Positions 7,676 through 17,407 of a DNA stretch of 34,450 nt are shown here, piece after piece. The first letter of the stretch is position 1, and each line of letters starts with the position of its first letter. Under the pieces are notes generated by a model. It saw nothing but the letters and a program-made list of their open reading frames with translations. It had not been told where the DNA came from and searched no databases. Source of the DNA: Bacteroidetes bacterium GWF2_33_38 (lineage in GTDB: Bacteria > Bacteroidota > Bacteroidia > Bacteroidales > GWF2-33-38); assembly GCA_001769505.1 (NCBI GenBank), contig MEOF01000054.1, positions 1 through 34,450 on the forward strand. The letters run 5' to 3'. A program made the position numbers and the translations under genes.

Positions 7676-9847
7676 ATGAAAAAGCCAATAAGTTTAATTC
7701 TGATTCTCTTTATTTTCAAAAGTTTCGTAGTTGCCGACGAAGGTATGTGGCTTCCGTTATTGATTAAACAACAAGCTCATGCAAAAATGACTGAGCTTGG
7801 ACTTCAGCTGTCGGCCGAAGATATTTACGATATTAACAACAGTAGTTTAAAAGATGCGATAACTGGTTTTGGATCGTCGGATATGCCATTGGGATTTTTC
7901 TGTACAGGAGAAATTATTTCAGATCAAGGATTAATGTTAACCAATCATCATTGTGGATTTGGAGCAATTCAAGAACATAGTTCGCTTGAACACGACTACC
8001 TAAGCGATGGTTTTTGGGCAAAATCGAAAGCCAATGAGCTTCCAAACGAAGGAATGACGGTTTCTTTTTTGGTTCGTATGGAAGATGTAACTGACCGAAT
8101 TCTGAAAGAACTTAGCGATACCATGTCGGAGAATGCACGAAACGAAAAGATTGACGAAATAGCGTCTATCATCGAGAAAGAAGCAAAAGCAAATACACAT
8201 TACAACACAAGTGTTGAAAGTATGTTCGAGAACAATAAATTTTATTTACTCGTTTACGAAACCTTCGAAGACGTTCGTTTGGTTGGAGCTCCGCCATCAT
8301 CAATTGGTAAATTTGGTGGCGATACCGATAATTGGATGTGGCCTCGACACACTGGTGATTTCTGCATGTTTAGAGTTTATTCGGCACCTGATGGTAAACC
8401 AGCAAAATATTCACCCAACAATATTCCCTTAAAACCAAAACATTTTTTACCAATTTCGCTTAAAGGAGTAAAAAAGAACGATTATGCAATGATAATGGGA
8501 TTTCCAGGCTCAACCGACCGTTACTTAACTTCATACGGAGTTGAAGAAACCATCGAAACCTTAAATCCGGCAGCAATAAAAATAAGGACTCGAAAATTAG
8601 AAATTATTAACCAAGCAATGGCAGCAAGTGACAAGGTTAGAATACAATATGCTTCGAAAAAAGCAAGTTCAAGCAATTATTGGAAATATTTTATCGGACA
8701 AAATAAAGGATTAAAACGACTTGGGGTTTATAATCAGAAAAAAGGACTCGAAAATCAATTACAAAATTGGATAAATCAAGATGAAAGCCGAAAAACAAAA
8801 TATGGAGAAGCTCTTAATTTAATTCATGATGCTTATGCCGCAAACCAAAATGTTTCGCTTGCTCAGCAATACATTTACGAGGCGGTGTTTGACGGTTCCG
8901 AGATAGCGTTTTTTCCGTACAAAACACTTTTGCTTTACGATGCCTTGTCGTCAAAAACAGCAAACGCCGACTCCGTTAATATGTTGATTGAAAGTTTGAA
9001 ATCGGAATCGGTAAGCTATTTTAAAGATTATGATGTTCAAACCGATAAAAAGCTTTTTGCTGAACTTTTCAACATGTATTACAACGACGTTCCTAAAGAA
9101 TATCATTTTGCGTTTTTCGACGAAATAAATTCGAAATACAAAGGCGATTTTAATAAATATGCCGATGTTCTTTTCTCAAAATCTATTTTTGCCGACGAAA
9201 ATAAATTTAAAAACTTTCTCGAAAATCCAACTGCAAAAGTACTTGATAAAGACATGGCAATGACCATTACAAAACAAATTTTGCATGTTTATTTTGGCGT
9301 TTATATGCAAACCGAAGCATCAAACGAAAAACTTGCAAAAGGAAAACGGTTATTTGTTGCTGCACTTATGGAAATGGAAAAGGATAAAAACTTTTATCCC
9401 GATGCAAACTCAACTTTGCGAGTAACTTATGGAACGGTTGGCGACTATCATCCTGCCGATGGAGTTAAATACAACTATTACACAACCATAAAGGGAATTA
9501 TGGAAAAAGAAGACCCTACTAACGAAGAATTTATTGTTCCCGAAAAACTTAAAAAATTGTATCGCGATAAAGATTACGGAATGTATGGCGAAGATGGAGA
9601 CTTGAAAGTTTGCTTTACAACCAATAATGATATTACTGGCGGAAATTCAGGAAGTCCTGTAATTAATGCAAACGGCGAATTAATTGGTGCGGCTTTCGAT
9701 GGAAATTGGGAAGCAATGAGTGGCGACATCGCATTCGAAAACGGATTGCAAAAAACCATTGTTTGCGATATCCGGTATGTGCTTTTTATTGTCGATAAAT
9801 TTGCTGGAGCCTCCTATTTGGTCGAGGAAATGTCGCTAGTAAAATGA
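7676..9847 (+). CDS. S46-family dipeptidyl peptidase (DPP7-like)
   Basis: A serine exopeptidase of 723 residues, predicted periplasmic through an N-terminal signal peptide ending near Ala20. It removes dipeptides from oligopeptide N-termini and belongs to the S46 family, which is characteristic of asaccharolytic or proteolytic Bacteroidota. The catalytic His lies in LTNHHCGFG (residues 89-96), the Asp region in GGDTDNWMWPRHTGDF, and the nucleophile Ser in TGGNSGSPV. After the Ser, AFDGNWEAMSGD carries Gly where, from memory of the family, DPP7 has Gly and the acidic-residue-specific DPP11 has Arg. This favours a DPP7-type preference for hydrophobic P1 residues. The DPP7/DPP11 split is moderately certain, the family certain. 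It stands alone in its strand context. Confidence 0.93.
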   Translation: MKKPISLILILFIFKSFVVADEGMWLPLLIKQQAHAKMTELGLQLSAEDIYDINNSSLKDAITGFGSSDMPLGFFCTGEIISDQGLMLTNHHCGFGAIQEHSSLEHDYLSDGFWAKSKANELPNEGMTVSFLVRMEDVTDRILKELSDTMSENARNEKIDEIASIIEKEAKANTHYNTSVESMFENNKFYLLVYETFEDVRLVGAPPSSIGKFGGDTDNWMWPRHTGDFCMFRVYSAPDGKPAKYSPNNIPLKPKHFLPISLKGVKKNDYAMIMGFPGSTDRYLTSYGVEETIETLNPAAIKIRTRKLEIINQAMAASDKVRIQYASKKASSSNYWKYFIGQNKGLKRLGVYNQKKGLENQLQNWINQDESRKTKYGEALNLIHDAYAANQNVSLAQQYIYEAVFDGSEIAFFPYKTLLLYDALSSKTANADSVNMLIESLKSESVSYFKDYDVQTDKKLFAELFNMYYNDVPKEYHFAFFDEINSKYKGDFNKYADVLFSKSIFADENKFKNFLENPTAKVLDKDMAMTITKQILHVYFGVYMQTEASNEKLAKGKRLFVAALMEMEKDKNFYPDANSTLRVTYGTVGDYHPADGVKYNYYTTIKGIMEKEDPTNEEFIVPEKLKKLYRDKDYGMYGEDGDLKVCFTTNNDITGGNSGSPVINANGELIGAAFDGNWEAMSGDIAFENGLQKTIVCDIRYVLFIVDKFAGASYLVEEMSLVK

Positions 9848-9890
9848 TATTAAATCTACGAATAGTAATTTGTTTTTTTAATGTTAGGGT

Positions 9891-10042
9891 TTATACCGAA
9901 TAATTTTTTAGAGAAAATTTCAAATAGTTCGACCACATAGTGGTCGTATGTTTATAGCTGTACAATTCTGCTATAAACATTTGACTCCTTTGGAGTCATA
10001 CAAATCTCTAAATTTTAGCATATAATGTCTTATTCGGTATAA
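9891..10042. repeat. 152-bp multi-hairpin intergenic element with 13-bp terminal inverted repeats
   Basis: Perfect 13-bp ends TTATACCGAATAA (9891-9903) and its complement (10030-10042) enclose a nested set of stems. These are TTTAGAGA/TCTCTAAA (9907-9914/10005-10012), hairpin GACCAC-ATA-GTGGTC (9931-9945), an 11-bp stem ATGTTTATAGC/GCTATAAACAT (9948-9958/9970-9980), and hairpin GACTCC-TTT-GGAGTC (9983-9997). It contains no reading frame. The layout fits a dispersed palindromic repeat or a MITE. It fills most of the 280-bp gap before polA. Confidence 0.7.
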
Positions 10043-10127
10043 TGTCTATTACGAATTGGTATAATTCTATTAAATTCCTATTTTTACAAATACATTAACT
10101 GGAGATTTTCTCTATAAACCATTTAAA

Positions 10128-12947
10128 ATGAGTAAACGACTTTTCCTTATCGACGCTTATGCAATTATTTTTCGTGCCTATTACGCTTTTATCAAAAACC
10201 CTCGAATAAATTCAAAAGGAGAAAACACTTCGGCAACCTTTGGCTTTACAAATACATTAATTGACCTTTTAAAAAAAGAGAAACCGACTCATATTGCAGT
10301 TGTTTTCGATCCGCCAACTCCAACCTTTCGACACGAAATGTACAAAGAATACAAAGCAAATCGCGATGCAACCCCTGAGGATATTAAAAAAGCGGTTCCA
10401 TACATAAAACAAATCATAAGTTCGTTTAACATTCCAATAATAGAACAAGCAGGATTCGAAGCCGACGATACAATTGGAACATTGGCAAAAAAAGCAGAAA
10501 AAGAAGGGTTTACGGTTTTTATGATGACTCCCGACAAGGATTTTGGACAATTAGTTTCCGAAAATATTTTTATGTATAAGCCCAAGCATTCGGGAAACGA
10601 AGCTGAAGTTTGGGGAGTTAGCGAAGTAATAGAAAATTTTAGAATCGTTCGCCCCGACCAAATAATCGACCTATTAGCATTAATGGGAGATGCTTCGGAT
10701 AATATTCCCGGAGCAAAAGGAATCGGGATTAAAACCGCTCAAAAACTCTTAGCTCAGTTCAGCACGGTTGAACGATTAATTGAAAATACCAGCAAACTTA
10801 CCGGAAGCGTTAAAGAAAAAATTGAATCGTCGATTGAAAATATATTATTATCGAAAAAACTTGCAATTATAGAGTTAAATGTACCTTGCAAAATCGATTT
10901 CGATAGCATGGTTCTCGAAAAACCCGATTTTGAAAAAATGCAGAAAATTTTTGAAGACTTGGAATTCAAAACCTTAATTTCTAGAATTTTGAACTTCGAT
11001 TTCTCAAGTTTAACAAACGAATCAATCACTCCTAAAGTCATTATTTCGAGTCCAAAAAAATCGAACGATTCGCAAGGAAATCTATTCGCACAATTTGAAC
11101 CCACCACAGAGGAAATAAAATTCAAATCGAGTTTAAACGATATAAATAATATTTCACACAATTATTATCTCGTAAACACTGATGAGGAGCGGAAACAACT
11201 TATTAAAAAGTTAAGCGAGCTTCCTGAATTTTGCTTCGACACCGAATCAACCGGATTAAACGCTAACTTAGTTGATATTGTTGGCATTTCGTTTTCGTAC
11301 AAAAATCACGAAGCATATTATATTCCTTTGTCACAAAATCGCGAGGAAGCTACAAGGGTATTGGCAGAGTTTAAATCGATTTTTGAAAACGAAAAGATTA
11401 GAAAAATCGGACAAAACCTGAAATACGACATGCTTTTGTTAAAATGGTACGACATAAATGTAAAAGGCGAATTGTTCGACACCATGATTGCACATTACCT
11501 GATTCAACCAGAATCACGACACAATCTGAATTTTTTGGCCGAATTGTATTTGAATTATATCCCAATTCCAATAGAAGACTTAATCGGGGCAAAAGGAAAA
11601 ACACAGAAAAATTTACGCTTAATCGATGTTGAAAAGGTAAAAGATTATGCTTGTGAAGATGCCGATATTACTTGGCAATTGAAAGAAATTTTAGAAAAGG
11701 AAATTGCAGGTACAGGCATCGGCGAACTTTCCGAAAAGATAGAAATGCCACTTGTTCATGTACTTACTTCTATGGAAAAAGAAGGCGTAAAAATAAATAT
11801 TCAAGAACTCAACGAGTATTCAAAAATATTAACTAACGATTTAAATAAACTCGAACAAGTAATTTATAATGAGGCAAAAGAAACTTTTAATATTTTGTCG
11901 CCAAAACAACTTGGAATTATATTGTTTGAGAAATTAGGACTCGACGAAAATGTAAAAAAAACGAAAACGAAACAATACTCTACCAGCGAAGAAACATTAG
12001 AAAAACTCAAAGGAAAACATCCAGTTGTAAATTTGGTATTAGAATATCGCTCGTTAAATAAATTGATTTCAACTTACATCGATGCCTTGCCAGAGTTGAT
12101 AAATCCAAAAACAAAAAAAATACACACTTCTTATAATCAGGCAATTGTGGCAACAGGACGCTTAAGTTCGAACAACCCAAATCTTCAAAATATTCCTATA
12201 CGCGAGGAAAAAGGAAAAGAAATAAGAAAATCGTTTATTCCCTCAAGCAAAGAACATAGCTTTCTATCGGCCGACTATTCGCAAATCGAACTTCGTTTGA
12301 TGGCACACCTTTGCGAAGATAAAAACATGATTGAGGCTTTTTGTCACGATGTTGATTTTCACACAGCAACTGCTGCAAAAATTCACAAAATCGGAATTGA
12401 GCAAGTTACCAAAGAAATGCGTTCGCAAGCCAAAACAGCAAATTTTGGAATCATTTATGGAATTTCGACCTTTGGCTTAGCCGAACGATTACGAATTCCG
12501 CGAAGCGAGGCAAAGGCTCTAATCGATGGCTATTTTAACTCATATCCAGAAGTTCAAACATATATTGATAAAAAAATTGCCGAAGCTCGCAGAGATGGGT
12601 TTGTAGAAACTATTTTTAAACGCCGCCGATATTTAAAAGATATAAATTCGAATAACGGGATTGTACGCGGATATGCTGAAAGAAACGCTATAAATGCCCC
12701 TATACAAGGTTCTGCTGCTGATATAATTAAACTTGCAATGATTAATATTTTTAATCGCTTCGAAAAAGAAAATATTAAATCAAAGCTAATCATGCAAGTT
12801 CACGATGAATTAAACTTCGATGTTGTAAATTCTGAAATTGAAATTGTTAAAAAAGTTGTGAAAGAGGAAATGCAAAATGTAATAAAACTAAAAGTTCCGC
12901 TAATTGCCGAAATGGGCGTTGGAAACAATTGGTTAGAAGCACATTAG
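10128..12947 (+). CDS. polA: DNA polymerase I
   Basis: A 939-residue repair and Okazaki-fragment-processing polymerase. The N-terminal 5'-3' exonuclease starts LFLIDAYAIIFRAYYAF and contains DASDNIPG. The middle 3'-5' exonuclease keeps the DxE motif in FCFDTESTGL and a DADITW end motif, so proofreading is probably active. The polymerase domain has motif A SADYSQIELRL, motif B RSQAKTANFGIIYG and motif C QVHDEL (890-895, with Asp893). Length and domain order are normal. The start is the ATG at 10128. It is transcribed toward the basic repeat protein gene, 39 bp downstream, which may be read from the same transcript. Confidence 0.97.
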   Translation: MSKRLFLIDAYAIIFRAYYAFIKNPRINSKGENTSATFGFTNTLIDLLKKEKPTHIAVVFDPPTPTFRHEMYKEYKANRDATPEDIKKAVPYIKQIISSFNIPIIEQAGFEADDTIGTLAKKAEKEGFTVFMMTPDKDFGQLVSENIFMYKPKHSGNEAEVWGVSEVIENFRIVRPDQIIDLLALMGDASDNIPGAKGIGIKTAQKLLAQFSTVERLIENTSKLTGSVKEKIESSIENILLSKKLAIIELNVPCKIDFDSMVLEKPDFEKMQKIFEDLEFKTLISRILNFDFSSLTNESITPKVIISSPKKSNDSQGNLFAQFEPTTEEIKFKSSLNDINNISHNYYLVNTDEERKQLIKKLSELPEFCFDTESTGLNANLVDIVGISFSYKNHEAYYIPLSQNREEATRVLAEFKSIFENEKIRKIGQNLKYDMLLLKWYDINVKGELFDTMIAHYLIQPESRHNLNFLAELYLNYIPIPIEDLIGAKGKTQKNLRLIDVEKVKDYACEDADITWQLKEILEKEIAGTGIGELSEKIEMPLVHVLTSMEKEGVKINIQELNEYSKILTNDLNKLEQVIYNEAKETFNILSPKQLGIILFEKLGLDENVKKTKTKQYSTSEETLEKLKGKHPVVNLVLEYRSLNKLISTYIDALPELINPKTKKIHTSYNQAIVATGRLSSNNPNLQNIPIREEKGKEIRKSFIPSSKEHSFLSADYSQIELRLMAHLCEDKNMIEAFCHDVDFHTATAAKIHKIGIEQVTKEMRSQAKTANFGIIYGISTFGLAERLRIPRSEAKALIDGYFNSYPEVQTYIDKKIAEARRDGFVETIFKRRRYLKDINSNNGIVRGYAERNAINAPIQGSAADIIKLAMINIFNRFEKENIKSKLIMQVHDELNFDVVNSEIEIVKKVVKEEMQNVIKLKVPLIAEMGVGNNWLEAH

Positions 12948-12986
12948 AAACGTGAATTATTTCGTATTTTCGGAGTTTTAATAGCT

Positions 12987-14582
12987 TTGTTTAGTTTAAA
13001 AAAAAATCCAATTAAACACAAACCTTACATATTACTTCTTTTTATAATACTCTGCTCGCTGAGTATTTCTGTGGCTCAAGAAAATAAGCCAAGCAAGTAT
13101 CAGCATGAATATAAAGAAAAGAAACAAGTAAAAGCTTTTGACCGTTTACAAAAAAAAATATCACGACGCCAATCAAAAAGTTCTATTCCCAAAAGCAACA
13201 TGGCAAATGTTGAAAAAAATGGCAGAACCTTTTCGCTTTCAAAAAACAAATATCGATACGGAAATAAAGAACCAAAACAAACAACAAAAGATGTTCGCTA
13301 CAAAAATGGCAAAGGAATATCGTATTCAAATTCTGACAAACGGTACAAAAATAAAGAGCAAAAACAGATTAGAGGAAAACGAGTTACACACGACGGCAAG
13401 CAATATTACAATTCAGGAACTAAAGGACGAGGCGTTCGAAATGCACGATCAAACGACAATGGAAGCTCTACAAAAATTCTCAAAAACGGAAAAACATATT
13501 CGAGTTCAAAATCTATAAAAAGAGGTGTTCGAACCGCTCGTTCTGGGGAAAATAATAGTTCGCAAAAATATCAAAAAGGAGATAAATCATATTCTGCTTC
13601 GAAATCAATAAACAGAGTTGGACGAGCCAATAAATCGAACGAAAGCAGTGCTTCGCGTAAATACAAAAAGGGTGATAAAAACTATTCGGCTTCGAAATCT
13701 ATTAATCGAGGCGTGAGAACTGCTCGCTCAGGAAATAATTCTAGTTCTCGTCGATACCAAAAAGGAGACAAAACATACTCTGCTTCGAAGTCAATAACTA
13801 GAGTTGGGCGTGCCAATAAATCGAACGAAAGCGGGGCTTCGCGAAAATATAAAAAGGGAGATAAAAACTATTCGGCTTCGAAATCTATTAATCGAGGCGT
13901 GAGAACTGCTCGCTCAGGAAATAATTCCAGTTCGCGTCGATACCAAAAAGGAGACAAAACATACTCTGCTTCGAAGTCAATAACTAGAGTTGGACGTGCT
14001 AATAAATCGAACGAAAGCGGGGCTTCGCGTAAATACAAAAAGGGTGACAAAAACTATTCGGCTTCGAAATCCATCAATCGAAGCGTAAGAACTGCTCGTT
14101 CAGGCAGTAATCGGAGCTCAAGAAAATATCAAAAAGACGATAAAACATACTCTGCTTCAAAGTCGATTAACCGACAAGTTAGAACTCAATTATCGAATCG
14201 AAATCAAAGCACCAAAAGATATGTTGGGAAAAAAGGACGTGTTTACTCTTCCTCTTTTAGTCATGGAAGAGGCGTACAAACTCCTATTTCGAAAACAAAC
14301 TTTAGTTCAAAAAAATACACCAACAGCAAAGGGAGAACATATTCAAAATCGAACCGGATGAATCGTTCGGTTCGGACTCCGGTTTCAAATTTTAATTACA
14401 GCACCCGACGAGTAACTCGCGGTGGCAAGACATATTCTGTTTCGAATAACAGGAATCCGTTTAGTTTCAAAAATATTTTTATCAAACGAACCGAATCCAG
14501 AGTGAGACACGAAGGTCCTCAAATGGGATTGTTCGGGCAAAAAATGTGGGGATTAAAGAAAAAAAATGACAAAAGGAATTAG
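12987..14582 (+). CDS. Exported, strongly basic Ser/Lys/Arg-rich tandem-repeat protein
   Basis: A 531-residue protein of unknown function. The reading frame opens with TTG at 12987, the only start that keeps the hydrophobic segment KPYILLLFIILCSLSISVAQ, a clear signal peptide. A GGAG lies about 12 nt upstream. After it, nearly the whole chain is built of roughly 31-residue repeats such as YQKGDKTYSASKSI followed by an RGVRTARSG or RVGRANKSN half. These alternate to give a 62-residue (186-bp) higher-order unit, almost identical at DNA level in three copies between about 13.65 and 14.1 kb. Lys, Arg, Ser and Asn dominate and acidic residues are rare. No T9SS tail or enzyme motif is seen. It may coat or cross-link a polyanion (LPS, DNA, exopolysaccharide), which is only inference. 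Confidence 0.75.
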   Translation: MFSLKKNPIKHKPYILLLFIILCSLSISVAQENKPSKYQHEYKEKKQVKAFDRLQKKISRRQSKSSIPKSNMANVEKNGRTFSLSKNKYRYGNKEPKQTTKDVRYKNGKGISYSNSDKRYKNKEQKQIRGKRVTHDGKQYYNSGTKGRGVRNARSNDNGSSTKILKNGKTYSSSKSIKRGVRTARSGENNSSQKYQKGDKSYSASKSINRVGRANKSNESSASRKYKKGDKNYSASKSINRGVRTARSGNNSSSRRYQKGDKTYSASKSITRVGRANKSNESGASRKYKKGDKNYSASKSINRGVRTARSGNNSSSRRYQKGDKTYSASKSITRVGRANKSNESGASRKYKKGDKNYSASKSINRSVRTARSGSNRSSRKYQKDDKTYSASKSINRQVRTQLSNRNQSTKRYVGKKGRVYSSSFSHGRGVQTPISKTNFSSKKYTNSKGRTYSKSNRMNRSVRTPVSNFNYSTRRVTRGGKTYSVSNNRNPFSFKNIFIKRTESRVRHEGPQMGLFGQKMWGLKKKNDKRN

Positions 14583-14600
14583 TCCGATTTTATCAACATT

Positions 14601-16763
14601 TCAAATTTTGAATATCAGTTCTATTAAAATTTGTCGGTCATCCATTTTATAATCAAAAGGATAGGCAAAATTTTTGATTAAATAATTTTCTCCATTGCTG
14701 ATGTTTTTTATCAAAATAGATGTTTCAATTTTAGGTGAAATATGGTAAGCAAATTTTAAATCGCCAGATAACCAAGCTTTAACACCGTTTTTATCGCGAT
14801 AATTTTCCATTCCATCATAAATATCAGATGTTCTTCTTAATGCTTTTCCTTGATAATGGGCTACGATAAGCGTATAGAATTTTTTGTGATTATATACAAT
14901 TCCAACATTTGCGGTTGAAGATGGCGCCCAAGTAATTTTATTATTTGAAACTTTAATTGTTGTATCTGAAATTTCCTCACTCAATCTTTTACAAAAAGTA
15001 TAATTTGCAAAACCACTGAAATGGTTAAATGCATATTGTAATTCTAATTCAATTCCTGCTGTATTTAGTGTATAAATATTTGTACTTAAATTGGCATTTG
15101 CTACACTATACGCAATTTGATTCTCAAAATCTAATTTGAATACATTTGTTTTAAAATTTATTTTTTCATTAATTTTCCAATCAACGGCAATATCAATATT
15201 TGTAACAATTTCGGGTTTCAATTCTTGTAAATTTGATGCTAATGTATATGTATTAACTCCAAAAAGTTCAGTTGGAGATGGCGTTCTAAAGGCTTTGCTA
15301 TAAATTCCTTTTAAAGTAATCTTTTTTGTGGCATTATAAACCAATGCAATTCGAGGAGTTAGCATACTGAAACTTTTCGATTTATCATTTGTTGAAACTA
15401 AATCATCATATTTGAAAGCTAAATTATCAAATCTACCACTCGCTGTAATTTGAAGTTTCTCAAAGAATTTTGGCGAAATATATTGAATAAAACCTGCCAT
15501 ATTATTTACAGGTTTATCTTTTATATATTCAAACCATGGATTAAGCTGGTAAAACCTAGTTACAGAATCTGGATCCGACCAAGTATTCATATCAATATTT
15601 GCATAATGTATTTCGTCTCCATTGTAAATAAATTTTGTTCCTTCTGCTCCAAAAAGCAATTGATGATTATTTTTCGATAATTTTCCTTGTGCACGAATAA
15701 AAACATCTTCGGTGTTTGTTTTTAAATATTCGGAAACTCCATAAGGATAATATCCACCGAAAGCTCCATCTGGATAAAAACGCATATTCCAATTAAATCC
15801 ATGATTTTGGTATCTCGAAGTAAGTTCATAAGAAAATACTTTATCTTCTCTAATTGGAGCGTATTTTAAAACTATAATTCTTCTAAACTCATTCATGTTT
15901 TCGGGTTGATCTGGTGCGTTAAATAACCATCCATGACCTGTTCCATAATTCCAATCTTGATTATGGAATTGGAGCGATAATCCTTCATATTTGCCTTTTC
16001 CATAAACTTTTGTAAAAATATATGAATTGCTTCTGTTGTCGTTTGTTTTAAATTTAAGTAATTTACCATCTTCATCAGTTCTTCCTGAACCATCATAAGT
16101 TTCATATTCATTTCCTGCTGTTGAAAATTGAGAAAATGCCAATACCATACCGCAATTATCGTTTTCAACTCCTGTTAAAACATCAAACATTGAAGTTTTA
16201 TTTGTTCCTCCCGTTATGCGAATTACTCCATTTCCCTCAATATCTGAATTATTGAAAGAGTTGAGAGAAATAACTCCATTCATTGCATTTGTACCATATA
16301 ATGCTCCACCTGGTCCACGAATAATCTCAACCGATTTAGAAAAGAATAATGGAGATATTTCCCAAGTGTATGCGGTTCCATAACTATTATCATTAAATGG
16401 AACTCCGTCAACAAGCATTAATTGATGATTATTATTCCATCCTTCGAACATTCCTCTAAATCCCAAAGTTTTTCGTTCGTAATCTTGCGACGGTGAAAAT
16501 CCGGGCATGGTATAAAGCAACTCATTTAGATTTGTGAAACTGTATTTCAAAAGATATTCACTATTATATGCCGATATAATATTTGGTGCATCTGATTGAC
16601 TTTGATTTGATTTTGATGCTGAAACAACAGTTATATTCATTAATTCTTGAAGACTTAAATCATATAAATTTGTTGATGCTGTATCTGTTTGTGCAATTGC
16701 AAGTTTTGAAAACATTAAACTAACAATTACAAAAACTCTGATTTGAAATAATATTTTTTTCAT
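14601..16763 (-). CDS. TonB-dependent outer-membrane receptor
   Basis: A 720-residue outer-membrane beta-barrel with an N-terminal signal peptide ending near AIAQ. The plug domain follows: LSLQELMNITVVSASKS (TonB-box-side region), then LLYTMPGFS, GFRGMFEG, LMLVDGVPFND and VEIIRGPGGALYGTNAMNGVI, the classic plug motif. The rest is aromatic-rich beta-strand sequence that includes the barrel motif FRTPSPTELFG, ending at ILIELIFKI. It has no SusD-like partner and no N-terminal CarboxypepD-type extension. This suggests a stand-alone siderophore, metal or cofactor receptor rather than a SusCD glycan system, but the substrate is unknown. It converges on the basic repeat protein gene with 18 bp between. 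A decayed copy of its 5' end lies at 18072-18140. Confidence 0.92.
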   Translation of the reverse strand: MKKILFQIRVFVIVSLMFSKLAIAQTDTASTNLYDLSLQELMNITVVSASKSNQSQSDAPNIISAYNSEYLLKYSFTNLNELLYTMPGFSPSQDYERKTLGFRGMFEGWNNNHQLMLVDGVPFNDNSYGTAYTWEISPLFFSKSVEIIRGPGGALYGTNAMNGVISLNSFNNSDIEGNGVIRITGGTNKTSMFDVLTGVENDNCGMVLAFSQFSTAGNEYETYDGSGRTDEDGKLLKFKTNDNRSNSYIFTKVYGKGKYEGLSLQFHNQDWNYGTGHGWLFNAPDQPENMNEFRRIIVLKYAPIREDKVFSYELTSRYQNHGFNWNMRFYPDGAFGGYYPYGVSEYLKTNTEDVFIRAQGKLSKNNHQLLFGAEGTKFIYNGDEIHYANIDMNTWSDPDSVTRFYQLNPWFEYIKDKPVNNMAGFIQYISPKFFEKLQITASGRFDNLAFKYDDLVSTNDKSKSFSMLTPRIALVYNATKKITLKGIYSKAFRTPSPTELFGVNTYTLASNLQELKPEIVTNIDIAVDWKINEKINFKTNVFKLDFENQIAYSVANANLSTNIYTLNTAGIELELQYAFNHFSGFANYTFCKRLSEEISDTTIKVSNNKITWAPSSTANVGIVYNHKKFYTLIVAHYQGKALRRTSDIYDGMENYRDKNGVKAWLSGDLKFAYHISPKIETSILIKNISNGENYLIKNFAYPFDYKMDDRQILIELIFKI

Positions 16764-16835
16764 CTGTTTATTTTTAATTTTCAGGTTATTTTATTTAAAC
16801 TTTCAGTGAAAATGAATAACAAAAAATTGTTAGAA

Positions 16836-16843
16836 CAAATTTA
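16836..16843 (-). promoter_or_regulatory. Possible -7 element for the TonB receptor gene
   Basis: TAAATTTG on the minus strand matches TAnnTTTG and lies 72 nt ahead of the receptor start codon. It is the only match in the 147-bp gap, and no -33 element is evident. Confidence 0.25.
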
Positions 16844-16910
16844 AAAAAAAAATATTAAATGAAAAAAATCAAGATTTTTGTGTTGAAATAATTGTTTTTT
16901 CATTCCAAAA

Positions 16911-17123
16911 TTAGTCATTAGGAAAAACGTATACTTTTTTTTCTCCATTTAAAAATTTAACTTTATTTTCTCTTGCAAGCCAACCTAATGCTAAAAAGAA
17001 ATCATAAGTTTTTAAATTACAATCATTTTTTATTTTTTCAAGGTGAGTGTTTGTTAATTCACCTTTTTCTAATCTATGCCATATTTTTCCAGCATTTGCT
17101 CCAATTCTTTCTTGTTTTAACAT
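16911..17123 (-). CDS. Winged helix-turn-helix protein, DUF2582 (PF10771) family
   Basis: A 70-residue protein starting MLKQERIGANAGKIWH. The pattern NAGKIW..L...G......L.......DFFLALGWLAREnKV matches the small DUF2582 winged-helix family common in Bacteroidota, where it is thought to be a DNA-binding or regulatory protein without a defined target. The ATG at 17123 is chosen because homology begins there. A longer in-frame opening to 17228 is lysine- and isoleucine-rich, overlaps the upstream gene and has no family support. It lies 28 bp downstream of the small conserved gene at 17152-17394 in the same orientation, so the two probably form an operon. Confidence 0.8.
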   Translation of the reverse strand: MLKQERIGANAGKIWHRLEKGELTNTHLEKIKNDCNLKTYDFFLALGWLARENKVKFLNGEKKVYVFPND

Positions 17124-17151
17124 AATTTTAAGTTTAAAGTTTGTAATAAAT

Positions 17152-17394
17152 TTAATTGTTTTGGTGAATTTCAAATAAATGAAATTGCTCCTTTTTTTTA
17201 TTAAAATCTTTTGTGAATATTTCGACAATTATATCATTATATATATTGTCAAAATTCTGATTACACCATTGGTAAAGAATAGATTTTTGATTTTCATCAT
17301 CTCCATACCAATTTACAATCTTTCGGAGTTCTTTATTAAATAAAGTTCTGTCAACACTTACAGCTTTTAAAACTGCTTTTGAAAATTCTAACAT
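17152..17394 (-). CDS. Conserved small protein of unknown function
   Basis: An 80-residue soluble protein beginning MLEFSKAVLKAVSVDRTLFNKELRK. I recognise the general form (LEF.K..L..VS.D..LF.KEL.K......) as a small protein recurrent in Bacteroidota, but no function is known to me. It is Asp/Asn/Lys-rich with no membrane segment. It is the first gene of the small operon with the DUF2582 winged-helix gene. An inverted repeat at 17408-17448 lies 14 bp upstream of its start and could be an operator for the pair. Confidence 0.65.
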   Translation of the reverse strand: MLEFSKAVLKAVSVDRTLFNKELRKIVNWYGDDENQKSILYQWCNQNFDNIYNDIIVEIFTKDFNKKKEQFHLFEIHQNN

Positions 17395-17407
17395 AATTTA
17401 TTGGGTT

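Noticed and set aside
10289-11161. Several minus-strand frames of 93-135 codons inside polA
   Set aside because: Shadows of the polA coding sequence, which has complete motifs.
13138-13518. 126-codon frame inside the basic repeat protein gene
   Set aside because: It is a shifted frame in Lys/Arg-rich A-rich DNA; the longer frame has a signal peptide and protein repeats.
16911-17228. 105-residue version of the DUF2582 protein
   Set aside because: The extra N-terminal part overlaps the upstream gene and lacks family similarity; the ATG at 17123 fits the family start.
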